A stretch of 7,378 bases of DNA from an uncultured Candidatus Saccharibacteria bacterium (GCA_938046495.1 CALIXG010000116.1:1-7378), one strand, 5' to 3'; shown: positions 1 through 5,858, numbered from the stretch's first letter. The notes: a model not told the origin generated them from the letters alone. Translations and numbers: made by a program.

Positions 1-1
1 T

Positions 2-913
2 GACTATGAGTATAAAAGAACCTATCCAGACAGTCACGTCGGTACCACCACGCAAAACCTCGGCCAAACCGAAAAGAAATCTTCCGTCTACACCCCATAT
101 AATTTCAATACCTCTATTCATAGCTACATCGAATCCTCCGAAGGGGGAGTCGGTTTCCTCGGCGCCCGAATTAGCATTGGTGCCAATTATGGCGTCGCCC
201 CGCGTGCAAACGAATTAGTTTCCAAAACTCCTTACGCTACCCATACCCGTGAAGATCAAACCGTCAAGGTCTATGAAATGATCGTCGACGAGAATTACCC
301 AGAATCTAAGCTCCAAGAGCAGACCGTCGCGAATGGCAACATTTGCCGTGGCTCCGGTATCGAGCGTTGCAAATTAGTCGATACTGTCACCGGCCGTATC
401 AATTCCGTCGGTAAATACACTGGTGAATTTCTCAATACCGACACCTACGATCGCACCATCCCAGACGACCTCCCAGGTGGTGGCCTCGGCAAGAAATATT
501 GTACTCGCTCCGTGATCTGGCCAGCCGCTTCCCATGATTCAGACAGTAACACTGTCGAAAATAACACCAGTGGCTCCGCAATGAATGGCGGCAATAATCA
601 ATATCACATTTCCGCTGCCTCCTGCGTCACACTTGCCAAGAAGCCAAATTTCCAAGTTCTCGGCGGTGGTTTCTATACTAACGGCACGATCAAAACTGCT
701 CTTTCGGAAAAAGCCGTCGGTGGTGGCCTCGGCGCCTACCCTTCTGCTGAAACCCGATCTTATGGCTCCTGGGATGAATTCGGCGTCCTCGCTGCCGGCA
801 AAGTTCTAGGCTTCGGTTCCGGCGCTGCTATGAGTTATGAAGAAGGCTATAATTTTAATCTTCCTCGTGGTGGTACTATACCTTCATTGGTCCTACCGGC
901 CCGAATTCAGTAG
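2..913 (+). CDS. Putative surface protein, N-terminal part (5'-truncated, frameshifted)
   Basis: Frame 2 is open from the window edge to a TAG at 911-913, so the true start lies upstream. The visible 303 residues are rich in Gly, Ser, Thr and Asn with scattered Cys (for example ICRGSGIERC), as in a secreted or surface protein; no signal peptide is visible because the 5' end is missing. I recognise no named domain. The last sensible residues are NFNLPRGGT near 875-877; after that this frame gives about a dozen residues before the stop, while frame 1 continues with YTFIGPTGPNSVVSG and runs into the next entry. The two entries are therefore best read as one gene of at least 577 residues with a one-base loss near 877. 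The region is more GC-rich than the rest: 1441-1500, in the second part, has 36 G+C of 60, against 21 of 60 at 3541-3600. Confidence 0.7.
   Translation, partial: DYEYKRTYPDSHVGTTTQNLGQTEKKSSVYTPYNFNTSIHSYIESSEGGVGFLGARISIGANYGVAPRANELVSKTPYATHTREDQTVKVYEMIVDENYPESKLQEQTVANGNICRGSGIERCKLVDTVTGRINSVGKYTGEFLNTDTYDRTIPDDLPGGGLGKKYCTRSVIWPAASHDSDSNTVENNTSGSAMNGGNNQYHISAASCVTLAKKPNFQVLGGGFYTNGTIKTALSEKAVGGGLGAYPSAETRSYGSWDEFGVLAAGKVLGFGSGAAMSYEEGYNFNLPRGGTIPSLVLPARIQ
869..883 (+). other. Frameshift junction inside the surface-protein gene
   Basis: The coding signal moves from frame 2 (GGT GGT ACT, ending at 877) to frame 1 (TAT ACC TTC, from 877). Adding one base here, for example reading ACT-TAT-ACC, gives the uninterrupted peptide RGGTYTFIGPTGPN. 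There is no homopolymer and no classical slippery heptamer, which argues against programmed frameshifting. A mutation or an assembly error are both possible. Confidence 0.75.
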
Positions 914-939
914 TCTCAGGCATTAGCAATATTAGCCAC

Positions 940-1734
940 ATGACTATCGCTAACGATAAAAATGGGCCAGGCAATTCCGGCATCTCCCGCATCGGCTCCG
1001 CCGTTCTCGCCCGTCTCAAAGCTCGTTTCCGCGATACTATCATTCGAAATTCCTCTAATACCATCACTAGTCTCACTTCTAATGAAACTTCCGCGAAAAA
1101 CTATCTCGGCCTCTCCCAGCTATACCACCAGGGAGACACCAGTCTCAGCGCCATGAATAGCACCGCCAATTTTTATCAGTTCGATCGTGGTGGTAACCTC
1201 ATCGCGAGGAGCAACACCACCGGCCAAAAACTCATGAATACTCTCGCCATGTTCGTGGACGGCACTCTCACTATCGATCGCAATATCAATATCGCCCAAG
1301 AAACCTACAACGCCGTGGACGATTTTCCACAAGTTCTCATCTTCGCCAAGAAAATCAATATCACCAGCAATGTCACCAACATCGATGCCTGGCTAATTCT
1401 CGACGAAGATTACGGAGACAACCAGATCGACACTTGCTCCGATAACCACTACCCGAACGCCCTCTCTTGCAGCGAAACCCTCACCATCACCGGCCCAGTC
1501 TTCGCTAGAAAACTCATTCTTAACCGCACCGCCGGTTCCCACACTGGTGGCGGCCGTGCTGGCGCCCACCCACTTCAGACTGGCCCTACCGGCACCTACT
1601 ATGCCGAGGGCTCCATCCACCCAGCTGAAGTCTTTACCCTCCGTGCCGACGCCTACTTCTGGGCTTATCGCCAGTCCCTCAGTGGCGGCCAAGCCTACAT
1701 GGTCTACTCCCGCGAGATCGCACCAAGGTATTAG
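940..1734 (+). CDS. Putative surface protein, C-terminal part (downstream of the frameshift)
   Basis: The given start is the first in-frame ATG, but coding character extends back to about 877 and there is no ribosome binding site or promoter before 940, so this is the second half of the gene starting upstream of the window, not a separate gene. From ATG 940 it has 264 residues. The middle and end look like repeated short beta strands (MFVDGTLTIDRNI 104-116, QVLIFAKKINITSNVT 131-146, AWLILDED 150-157, TLTITGPVFARKLIL 180-194), which suggests a beta-helix or bactofilin-like extracellular fold; two Cys (166 and 177) flank a short loop and could form a disulfide. The protein ends REIAPRY followed by TAG. 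I do not recognise a named family. The last six or so codons recur downstream (next entry). Function is unknown; a role at the cell surface is inference. Confidence 0.75.
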   Translation: MTIANDKNGPGNSGISRIGSAVLARLKARFRDTIIRNSSNTITSLTSNETSAKNYLGLSQLYHQGDTSLSAMNSTANFYQFDRGGNLIARSNTTGQKLMNTLAMFVDGTLTIDRNINIAQETYNAVDDFPQVLIFAKKINITSNVTNIDAWLILDEDYGDNQIDTCSDNHYPNALSCSETLTITGPVFARKLILNRTAGSHTGGGRAGAHPLQTGPTGTYYAEGSIHPAEVFTLRADAYFWAYRQSLSGGQAYMVYSREIAPRY

Positions 1735-1851
1735 GAAAGCATAACTCGTCTTTGCGAGATCGCCCCAAGGTATTAAAACGCCCAATATACCCCACAACAC
1801 CTCGAAGATATTCGCCCACCCTACATACACAAAATCACTCCAAGATACTAA
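1712..1851 (+). repeat. In-frame echoes of the gene's C-terminal codons (EIAPRY-stop)
   Basis: Copy 1 is the gene end at 1712-1733. Copy 2 at 1754-1775 matches 21 of 22 bases and reads CEIAPRY-TAA. Copy 3 at 1834-1850 matches copy 2 at 13 of 17 bases, with four transitions, and reads ITPRY-TAA. All three are in the gene's own reading frame, separated by stop codons (offsets 42 and 75 nt). Two weaker units starting at 1786 (YTPQH) and 1810 (IRPPY) fit a 24-nt spacing but could be chance. A 14-nt palindrome at 1850-1863 follows; its all-A/T stem makes it a poor terminator. Nothing else is seen between the gene and the next promoter. Confidence 0.75.
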
Positions 1852-1867
1852 AATCCGGATTTTTCTC

Positions 1868-1896
1868 TATACAAAATCCACAAATTATGTCATAAT
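1868..1896 (+). promoter_or_regulatory. Promoter of the RluA-like gene, leaderless arrangement
   Basis: A -35 TATACA (1868-1873), a 17-nt spacer and a -10 CATAAT (1891-1896) match the sigma-70 consensus at 4 and 5 of 6 positions. Only 7 nt separate the -10 from the ATG at 1904, so the predicted transcript begins at or next to the start codon. Confidence 0.65.
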
Positions 1897-1903
1897 ATAT
1901 AGA

Positions 1904-2902
1904 ATGTTAAGAACTGGAAAAAAATTTAGTAAACCTTCACTTTCACGCGTCATTAACGGCGACGTCACCCTGAAAGAAATTGATACCAAAAAACCACGCC
2001 ACCGTCTGGATCACTTTTTGGTTGAAAAATACCCAGATTACAACCGCAATACCTTACAAACTTTCATTAAATCTGGTTATGTCACGGTTAACCAAACTCC
2101 AGTCACCAAACCAAACACCGCGATTAACCAAGAGGATATTATCGAACTAAATCTTCCAGATTTTCTCAAAAACCCTAACGTCAAAGCTTCTGCTATCGAA
2201 AATCTTAAACCGAAAACCATCTACGAAGATAATAATGTTATTGTCCTCGAAAAACCAGCTGGTTTGCTTAGTATGGCCAAAGGCGCCGTTACGTTAGAGC
2301 CAACCCTCGAAGATTACGGTCTCCTCGTCCACCGTCTCGACCGTGATACTTCCGGTGTAGTAATTTTAGCTAAAAATCCAGAAACTCAAACCCTACTTCG
2401 TAAACAATTCCAAGATCGCAAAACTCATAAAACCTACTACGCTATTATCGAAGGCGCGCCGAAATTACCTGCTGCACGCATTAATTTACCAATTCAACGC
2501 AACCTCAAACATCCAACCACTTTTGTTGTGGAAGCTGGCGGTAAAGAATCTGAAACTTTCTACGAAGTTAAGGCTACCAAGAAGTTTGACCTCGCCGACG
2601 TTCAGGAAATTCAAAAACTTATTCAAAATCATTCCGACTATTCTGGTAAAGAATTCAAGGCAGGGAAGACCTACTCTCTCGTGATACTACGTCCAACCAC
2701 TGGTCGCACTCACCAACTTCGCGTCCACATGAATTATCTCGGCACCCCAATTGTTGGCGACCGCGTCTATGGTTCAGCCAAACCAAACACCACCGATCGT
2801 CTCTATCTACATGCCGCCTCTCTCGAAATCACCATTCCAGAAAGTCGTCGTGTCACCTTCACTACCAATCTTCCACCAGAATTCCAAATCTTTAATCAAT
2901 AG
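1904..2902 (+). CDS. RluA-family 23S rRNA pseudouridine synthase (RluC/RluD-like)
   Basis: This 332-residue protein converts specific uridines in RNA to pseudouridine; the RluC/RluD branch acts on 23S rRNA in the cytoplasm. Residues about 31-83 form an S4-type RNA-binding domain (RLDHFLVEKY, then FIKSGYVTVN). The catalytic motif HRLDRDTSG is at 143-151 with Asp146 as the expected nucleophile, and the second family motif GRTHQLRVH is at 267-275. IVGDRVYG (283-290) and LHAASL (302-307) also fit the family. Length is close to that of RluD. A segment of about 35 residues at 222-258 looks like an insertion in the catalytic domain. The exact uridine target (RluC-type or RluD-type) cannot be told from sequence alone. 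Start ATG 1904 lies 7 nt after a -10 box, without a Shine-Dalgarno sequence. Stop is TAG. Confidence 0.95.
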   Translation: MLRTGKKFSKPSLSRVINGDVTLKEIDTKKPRHRLDHFLVEKYPDYNRNTLQTFIKSGYVTVNQTPVTKPNTAINQEDIIELNLPDFLKNPNVKASAIENLKPKTIYEDNNVIVLEKPAGLLSMAKGAVTLEPTLEDYGLLVHRLDRDTSGVVILAKNPETQTLLRKQFQDRKTHKTYYAIIEGAPKLPAARINLPIQRNLKHPTTFVVEAGGKESETFYEVKATKKFDLADVQEIQKLIQNHSDYSGKEFKAGKTYSLVILRPTTGRTHQLRVHMNYLGTPIVGDRVYGSAKPNTTDRLYLHAASLEITIPESRRVTFTTNLPPEFQIFNQ

Positions 2903-2924
2903 AACACTTAAAATTCAATTCGTA

Positions 2925-2956
2925 AAAACCCGCAACCTTAGCGGGTTTTGCTTTTT
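2925..2956 (+). terminator. Intrinsic terminator after the RluA-like gene
   Basis: AAAACCCGC (2925-2933) pairs with GCGGGTTTT (2941-2949), a perfect 9-bp stem with a 7-nt loop, followed by GCTTTTTC. It begins 23 nt after the TAG stop and should end the upstream transcript. Confidence 0.9.
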
Positions 2957-2968
2957 CTAAACTAAGTT

Positions 2969-2996
2969 AACCCTTCTAGCGGGTTTTGCTTTTTTC
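2969..2996 (+). terminator. Second, degraded copy of the same terminator
   Basis: The right arm, T-tract and flank of the preceding terminator recur 38 nt later: 2939-2964 and 2977-3003 differ only by one extra T. The left arm is reduced to AACCC (2969-2973), pairing with GGGTT (2981-2985) for just 5 bp. It may still support termination, but its T-tract now overlaps the -35 region of the next gene. Confidence 0.7.
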
Positions 2997-3012
2997 TAAA
3001 CTAGACTACAAT
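2984..3012 (+). promoter_or_regulatory. holB: Promoter of holB, leaderless arrangement
   Basis: A -10 TACAAT (3007-3012, 5 of 6) ends 6 nt before ATG 3019. The -35 position at 17-nt spacing (2984-2989, TTTTGC) is a poor match and lies inside the duplicated terminator, so the promoter relies mainly on its -10. Confidence 0.55.
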
Positions 3013-3018
3013 AGAAGT

Positions 3019-3687
3019 ATGTATTTCGAAAATCTTTCAGAAATCCCTACCCTTGCTGCCGCCTATTCTTCTACGATTTTTAATCTTGAAAAAAATCCTA
3101 ATATTCGCGCCACCTATCTCATTGAACCAGATGAAAAAGATAATAATAAAATCCCCGTCGAAGCCATTCGTGAAATTTTAACTCATCTGAACAGTATTCA
3201 AACCTCAGATATTTTCGTCGTCATCAATCAAGCCGAGACTCTCACCCCCAGTGCCACCTCCGCTCTCCTTAAGACCCTTGAAGAACCGAAAAACCATTAC
3301 CACCTCGCGCTTTTTACCAAAAATCCCAACCGCCTACTCGATACTATCCGTTCACGTTCCGCTATTTTTAACCTCAAAGAGAAGAATTATCTGAAGGCTG
3401 CACTCGAAGCCGACCCTAAAATTTTCGAACTCGCCAAAAAATTACTCGTGGTAAGCACCAAGGATCTCCCCGCCCTCGCAGACGAAATTATTAAATCTAC
3501 CCCGAAAACCAACCCCAATTTTTTCTATCAAATCCTCGATACTACTATTGAACTAGCCGAAAAATCTTACTACAAAACCAAAAATCCTATCTTCCTCCAG
3601 AAAATCTCCGGCCTCATCGAGACCAAACGCCTCACCTCAGATTTTGCCGCCAACAAGAAACTCCAGCTCATAGCTAACCTCCTGTAG
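3019..3687 (+). CDS. holB: Reduced DNA polymerase III delta-prime subunit (HolB-like)
   Basis: Delta-prime is the stator subunit of the clamp loader that places the sliding clamp on DNA. Family signatures are clear: VVINQAETLTPSATSALLKT (67-86) followed by LEEP (87-90) corresponds to the degenerate Walker B and helix region, and IRSRSAIF (110-117) to the SRC/sensor motif; IPVEAIREI (45-53) matches the segment before it. The protein is only 222 residues, against roughly 300-330 in typical bacteria, and lacks the Walker A loop and the four-Cys zinc module usually found before residue 45. Since delta-prime need not hydrolyse ATP, this may be genuine reduction. The C-terminal collar domain looks short too. 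A longer ORF opens earlier, but its first ATG lies in the terminator at 2986; ATG 3019 fits the promoter. Stop TAG; the 3' end is echoed downstream. Confidence 0.85.
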   Translation: MYFENLSEIPTLAAAYSSTIFNLEKNPNIRATYLIEPDEKDNNKIPVEAIREILTHLNSIQTSDIFVVINQAETLTPSATSALLKTLEEPKNHYHLALFTKNPNRLLDTIRSRSAIFNLKEKNYLKAALEADPKIFELAKKLLVVSTKDLPALADEIIKSTPKTNPNFFYQILDTTIELAEKSYYKTKNPIFLQKISGLIETKRLTSDFAANKKLQLIANLL

Positions 3688-3748
3688 ACTTTTATATCCA
3701 GCTCCAGTCCATAGCCAACCTCTTGTAATTTTTTATATCTACTTCCAC
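3661..3748 (+). repeat. Tandem ~41-nt echo of the holB 3' end
   Basis: The unit from 3661 (last codons LQLIANLL-TAG plus the flank) recurs from 3702 with 31 of 39 bases identical. The second copy reads LQSIANLL-TAA with mostly synonymous changes, but in another frame (offset 41, not a multiple of 3). A third partial unit at 3732-3748 matches 3691-3707 at 13 of 17, again 41 nt on. The rest of the gap up to 3809 shows no gene. Confidence 0.75.
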
Positions 3749-3809
3749 CATAAGACTAATTCCGTGCACAATAAACGTCATCCATCCACCACTTTCACTC
3801 CTCAAAATT

Positions 3810-3838
3810 TTGATGTTTTAAGCATTTTCATGTATAAT
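3810..3838 (+). promoter_or_regulatory. Promoter of the TPR gene, leaderless arrangement
   Basis: A -35 TTGATG (3810-3815, 4 of 6), a 17-nt spacer and a perfect -10 TATAAT (3833-3838). The ATG at 3846 is 7 nt after the -10, where transcription should begin. Confidence 0.8.
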
Positions 3839-3845
3839 ATAAGAT

Positions 3846-4709
3846 ATGCTAGGAATTTTCCTCATCTTACTTTTCGTAATTTTTCTGATTTTTTTCGAAC
3901 CAAAAATCGAAGCCAGGCTCAAAAAACCGGCTCCAGAAAACAAGAATTTTGATGCACAAATGAAAAAACTTTGGGATATCGCCAAAGTCAGTATGAAAGA
4001 ACGCAAAACTCTTCGTGCCGAAAAAGCTCTGCTTACAATTTTAAAATTTGACGAAACCAATGCCGCCGCCTACAACCGTCTCGGTATTCTTTATGCCAAA
4101 TCACAAAATTACGACGAAGCCATCGAATGTTTTGAAATTGCCCAGTCTCTCGATAGCAACCCATCTTCTCTACATAACGTAGGCCTCATTTACCTCGAGA
4201 CCGGCGCTTATGAAAAAGCCAGTATGGCCTTTCAGCAAGCCTTAAAACTCGAAGGTGATGTGCCTGCTCGTTTTATCGCACTCGCTAAATCCGAAGAAAA
4301 GCTTGGCCACCGCAAGGCTGCCGTCGAAGCACTTGAATCCGCCTATGCTCTTGATCATTCAATTTCCACCCTTCGCCACATCCTCAGTATTTACGAAGAT
4401 ATGGGTGATGCTGAGAATATTCAAATCGTCACTGCTAGAATTGAACAGCAAGTAGCAGAGGATGAATTGAAAAAGAAACAAGAACTAGCCAAAAAACAAA
4501 AGCGCGCTATAATTAAAAAACCAGTTCATACAGCGAAACCAGCTAGGATTTTTTATCCAAAAGCCAAAAAGACTGCTACTAAATCCAGCGGATCTATTAG
4601 TCAAACCAGCACCGAACGCACCATTCAGGATGCCAAACTGAGTACTACTGCCATTTCTCGCACGGCGGCCACCCGCACCTCTACCCGTCGCCGCAAAATG
4701 ATTCAGTAG
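3846..4709 (+). CDS. Membrane-anchored TPR-repeat protein
   Basis: The 287-residue protein starts with a hydrophobic segment (residues 2-17, LGIFLILLFVIFLIFF) that should act as an N-terminal membrane anchor. After a charged linker come tetratricopeptide repeats, clearest at about 73-106 (AAAYNRLGILYAKSQNYDEA onward) and 107-140 (LHNVGLIYLETGAYEKA), with weaker helical pairs before (50-72) and after (141-195). TPRs are protein-protein binding scaffolds. Residues about 198-222 are a charged helix, and the tail from 222 is rich in Lys, Arg, Ser and Thr and probably disordered; it could contact nucleic acid or acidic surfaces (inference). No enzyme motif is visible. It has its own promoter and no Shine-Dalgarno sequence. 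Partner and process are unknown. Confidence 0.9.
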   Translation: MLGIFLILLFVIFLIFFEPKIEARLKKPAPENKNFDAQMKKLWDIAKVSMKERKTLRAEKALLTILKFDETNAAAYNRLGILYAKSQNYDEAIECFEIAQSLDSNPSSLHNVGLIYLETGAYEKASMAFQQALKLEGDVPARFIALAKSEEKLGHRKAAVEALESAYALDHSISTLRHILSIYEDMGDAENIQIVTARIEQQVAEDELKKKQELAKKQKRAIIKKPVHTAKPARIFYPKAKKTATKSSGSISQTSTERTIQDAKLSTTAISRTAATRTSTRRRKMIQ

Positions 4710-4733
4710 CACCTCGTTATCCAGCTCAAAGTG

Positions 4734-4762
4734 TTGTGAAGATCCTAAACTCATGATAGAAT
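4734..4762 (+). promoter_or_regulatory. Promoter of tRNA-Thr
   Basis: A -35 TTGTGA (4734-4739, 4 of 6), a 17-nt spacer and a -10 TAGAAT (4757-4762, 5 of 6). Transcription would start near 4769, about 13 nt before the mature tRNA end. Confidence 0.65.
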
Positions 4763-4781
4763 AAAACAGTACTAATTGTAC

Positions 4782-4857
4782 GCCGCGTTAGCTCAGTTAG
4801 TAGAGCAGCCGCCTTGTAAGCGGCAGGTCGTCGGGGCAGAGCCGACACGCGGCTCCA
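4782..4857 (+). tRNA. tRNA-Thr (anticodon UGU) with non-canonical D- and T-loops
   Basis: A full 76-nt cloverleaf with encoded CCA: acceptor GCCGCGT (4782-4788) pairs perfectly with ACGCGGC (4847-4853); D stem GCTC/GAGC; anticodon stem GCCGC/GCGGC with loop CTTGTAA (anticodon TGT at 4815-4817); variable loop AGGTC; T stem GTCGG/CCGAC; discriminator T then CCA (4855-4857). Two near-universal features are missing. The D-loop AGTTAGTA has A at position 18 (4799) instead of G, and the T-loop is GGCAGAG (4835-4841) instead of TTCRANN, so T54, T55 and A58 are lost while G19 and C56 remain. All stems are intact, so it is not simply decayed. It has its own promoter and terminator. It may be a specialised tRNA, a recent pseudogene or a local sequence error; the Thr identity is firm, its use in translation is not. 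Confidence 0.85.
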
Positions 4858-4940
4858 CGGATGAAAATTCGTGAAAAGTTTACTTTTCAAAGAATTTGAA
4901 GAAGTGGTGCAAGTGTGCTTTTTGCGCACGCGGCTCCACG
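4846..4940 (+). repeat. Second copy of the tRNA 3' end and structured tail
   Basis: CACGCGGCTCCACG, covering the 3' acceptor strand, discriminator and CCA, occurs at 4846-4859 and again exactly at 4927-4940, 81 nt on. Between the copies are consecutive hairpins: CACGGA/TTCGTG (4856-4873), GAAAAG/CTTTTC (4873-4888) and GTGTGC/GCGCAC with a T5 loop (4913-4929). Either copy could pair with the tRNA 5' acceptor strand. The copies resemble attL/attR of a tRNA-integrating element, but 81 nt is far too short for one. Confidence 0.7.
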
Positions 4941-4953
4941 AGGAGAAATAAAA

Positions 4954-4985
4954 AATAGAGTTCAATCGAACTCTATTATTTTTTT
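4954..4985 (+). terminator. Intrinsic terminator of the tRNA unit
   Basis: AATAGAGTTC (4954-4963) pairs perfectly with GAACTCTATT (4968-4977) around a 4-nt loop, followed by seven T (4979-4985). The transcript would include the tRNA, the structured tail and the second 3'-end copy. Confidence 0.92.
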
Positions 4986-5030
4986 GAAAAGTAAAATTTA
5001 GAACTTGTTCTATAATTTTATCTTTCAAAA
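4982..5030. repeat. Long near-perfect inverted repeat
   Basis: TTTTGAAA (4982-4989) pairs with TTTCAAAA (5023-5030), TAAAATT (4992-4998) with AATTTTA (5014-5020), and TAGAAC (4999-5004) with GTTCTA (5007-5012), giving about 21 bp around a tiny loop. Neither strand has a clean T-tract after it, so it is not a standard terminator, although it lies between two convergent transcripts. Its left arm also contains the complement of 4879-4891 (13 nt), so alternative folds with the tRNA tail are possible. From 5031 to 5099 I see only a small palindrome, GTGTAC-CATA-GTACAC (5080-5095), just past the stop of the minus-strand gene. Confidence 0.65.
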
Positions 5031-5099
5031 TAAATAATGCTGAACGTAGTGAAGTATTTTTATTTCGACGAATGGCCAAGTGTACCATAGTACACACCT

Positions 5100-5849
5100 C
5101 TACCTACCCATCACTCTCCTCACATATCCCGCCGCATCTTTCACCATTCTCTCGCAATGGCCATACCCTTCATCCACCACCAATTTTGCTTCCGGATATA
5201 TCTTCGGAATTTTTCTTTTCGCAAGCCTCAAATCTGAATCTTTTTCTCCATAAGAAAATATACAGTTTCTTTGCAGCTCAGTACTCATATTCGGTAATCT
5301 CACATCCGAGCAGTCTCGCACAATATTTTTTATACTCAGAGGGTTCATCTTCAAAAATCTTTCCGCCATCACCTCCCCAGCTTGGCCTCCAAACAATTTA
5401 GACATTTTCCTTACCGCTAGCTTCGGATCTTTTAGGCCTTTCTTCTGTTTCATAAGCATTATCTTAGTCATTAAAAACCCGCCAAATCTCGAATTTTCAT
5501 AAAAACTTACACCCTCGAAAAACAATCGGTTAAACCTAATTTTACCGCGATTTAACACCCCAAATAATACCACTCCACCCAGCGATGCCGCAAAACCCAA
5601 ATCTATCTTAGTTACGCCATGTTTTAATAAATATTGCGTTAAAATCCGTGCCTCTTCCGCCGCACTTTCATACACCTCACCAGCCGCCTCACCATGCCCC
5701 GACAAATCCGGTATAATGAATCGATATTCATCCGTCACCTTCAGAATATTCTCCACCAAATATCTCTTCATCGACTCGCTCGAGGCCAACATTGGATGTA
5801 TTAAAAGCATTACCTTTGATTTTTCTGGATACAAATCATGTATCACCAT
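5100..5849 (-). CDS. Alpha/beta-hydrolase fold protein
   Basis: A 249-residue single-domain alpha/beta hydrolase, probably a cytoplasmic esterase, lipase or related hydrolase of unknown substrate. From the chosen start: LLIHPMLAS (15-23) is the first strand and oxyanion region, with HP in place of the common HG; FIIPDLSGHGEA (44-55) fits the strand after it; the nucleophile elbow FAASLGG has Ser89, with Ala where Gly is usual at the first elbow position; YGEKD carries the acid Asp204 and GYGHCE carries His231, completing a Ser-Asp-His triad. The cap region around 110-180 is basic. The open frame extends to a TTG at 5876, but that would place the Shine-Dalgarno sequence inside the gene; ATG 5849 lies 9 nt after AAGGAGG and is preferred. 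It is the only minus-strand gene here, convergent with the tRNA and divergent from the thioredoxin-like gene, and has a long structured leader. Stop TAG. Confidence 0.88.
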   Translation of the reverse strand: MVIHDLYPEKSKVMLLIHPMLASSESMKRYLVENILKVTDEYRFIIPDLSGHGEAAGEVYESAAEEARILTQYLLKHGVTKIDLGFAASLGGVVLFGVLNRGKIRFNRLFFEGVSFYENSRFGGFLMTKIMLMKQKKGLKDPKLAVRKMSKLFGGQAGEVMAERFLKMNPLSIKNIVRDCSDVRLPNMSTELQRNCIFSYGEKDSDLRLAKRKIPKIYPEAKLVVDEGYGHCERMVKDAAGYVRRVMGR

Positions 5850-5858
5850 AAAACATTT

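Noticed and set aside
6..218. 70-codon open frame at the window start
   Set aside because: It overlaps the frame-2 surface-protein coding region, which continues far beyond it with consistent composition.
869..883. Programmed -1 frameshift
   Set aside because: No X-XXY-YYZ slippery heptamer and no evident stimulatory structure immediately downstream.
1393..1830. 145-codon open frame on the minus strand opposite the surface-protein gene
   Set aside because: It lies antisense to a clear coding region, has no promoter or ribosome binding site, and arises from the C-rich third positions of the plus-strand gene.
2986..3018. Upstream ATG 2986 as start of holB
   Set aside because: It sits in the T-tract of the duplicated terminator and upstream of the -10 box; ATG 3019 fits the promoter.
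4698..4764. Echo of the TPR gene end (ATGATTCAGTAG against ATGATAGAATAA)
   Set aside because: The match is only 12 nt with several differences, and the second site is explained by the tRNA -10 box.
4846..4940. attL/attR of an integrated element at the tRNA
   Set aside because: Only 81 nt separate the copies and no integrase or cargo is present.
5072..5401. 109-codon open frame on the plus strand over the hydrolase gene
   Set aside because: The minus-strand reading has the full hydrolase triad; the plus-strand peptide is low-complexity Ser/Pro/Phe with no motif.
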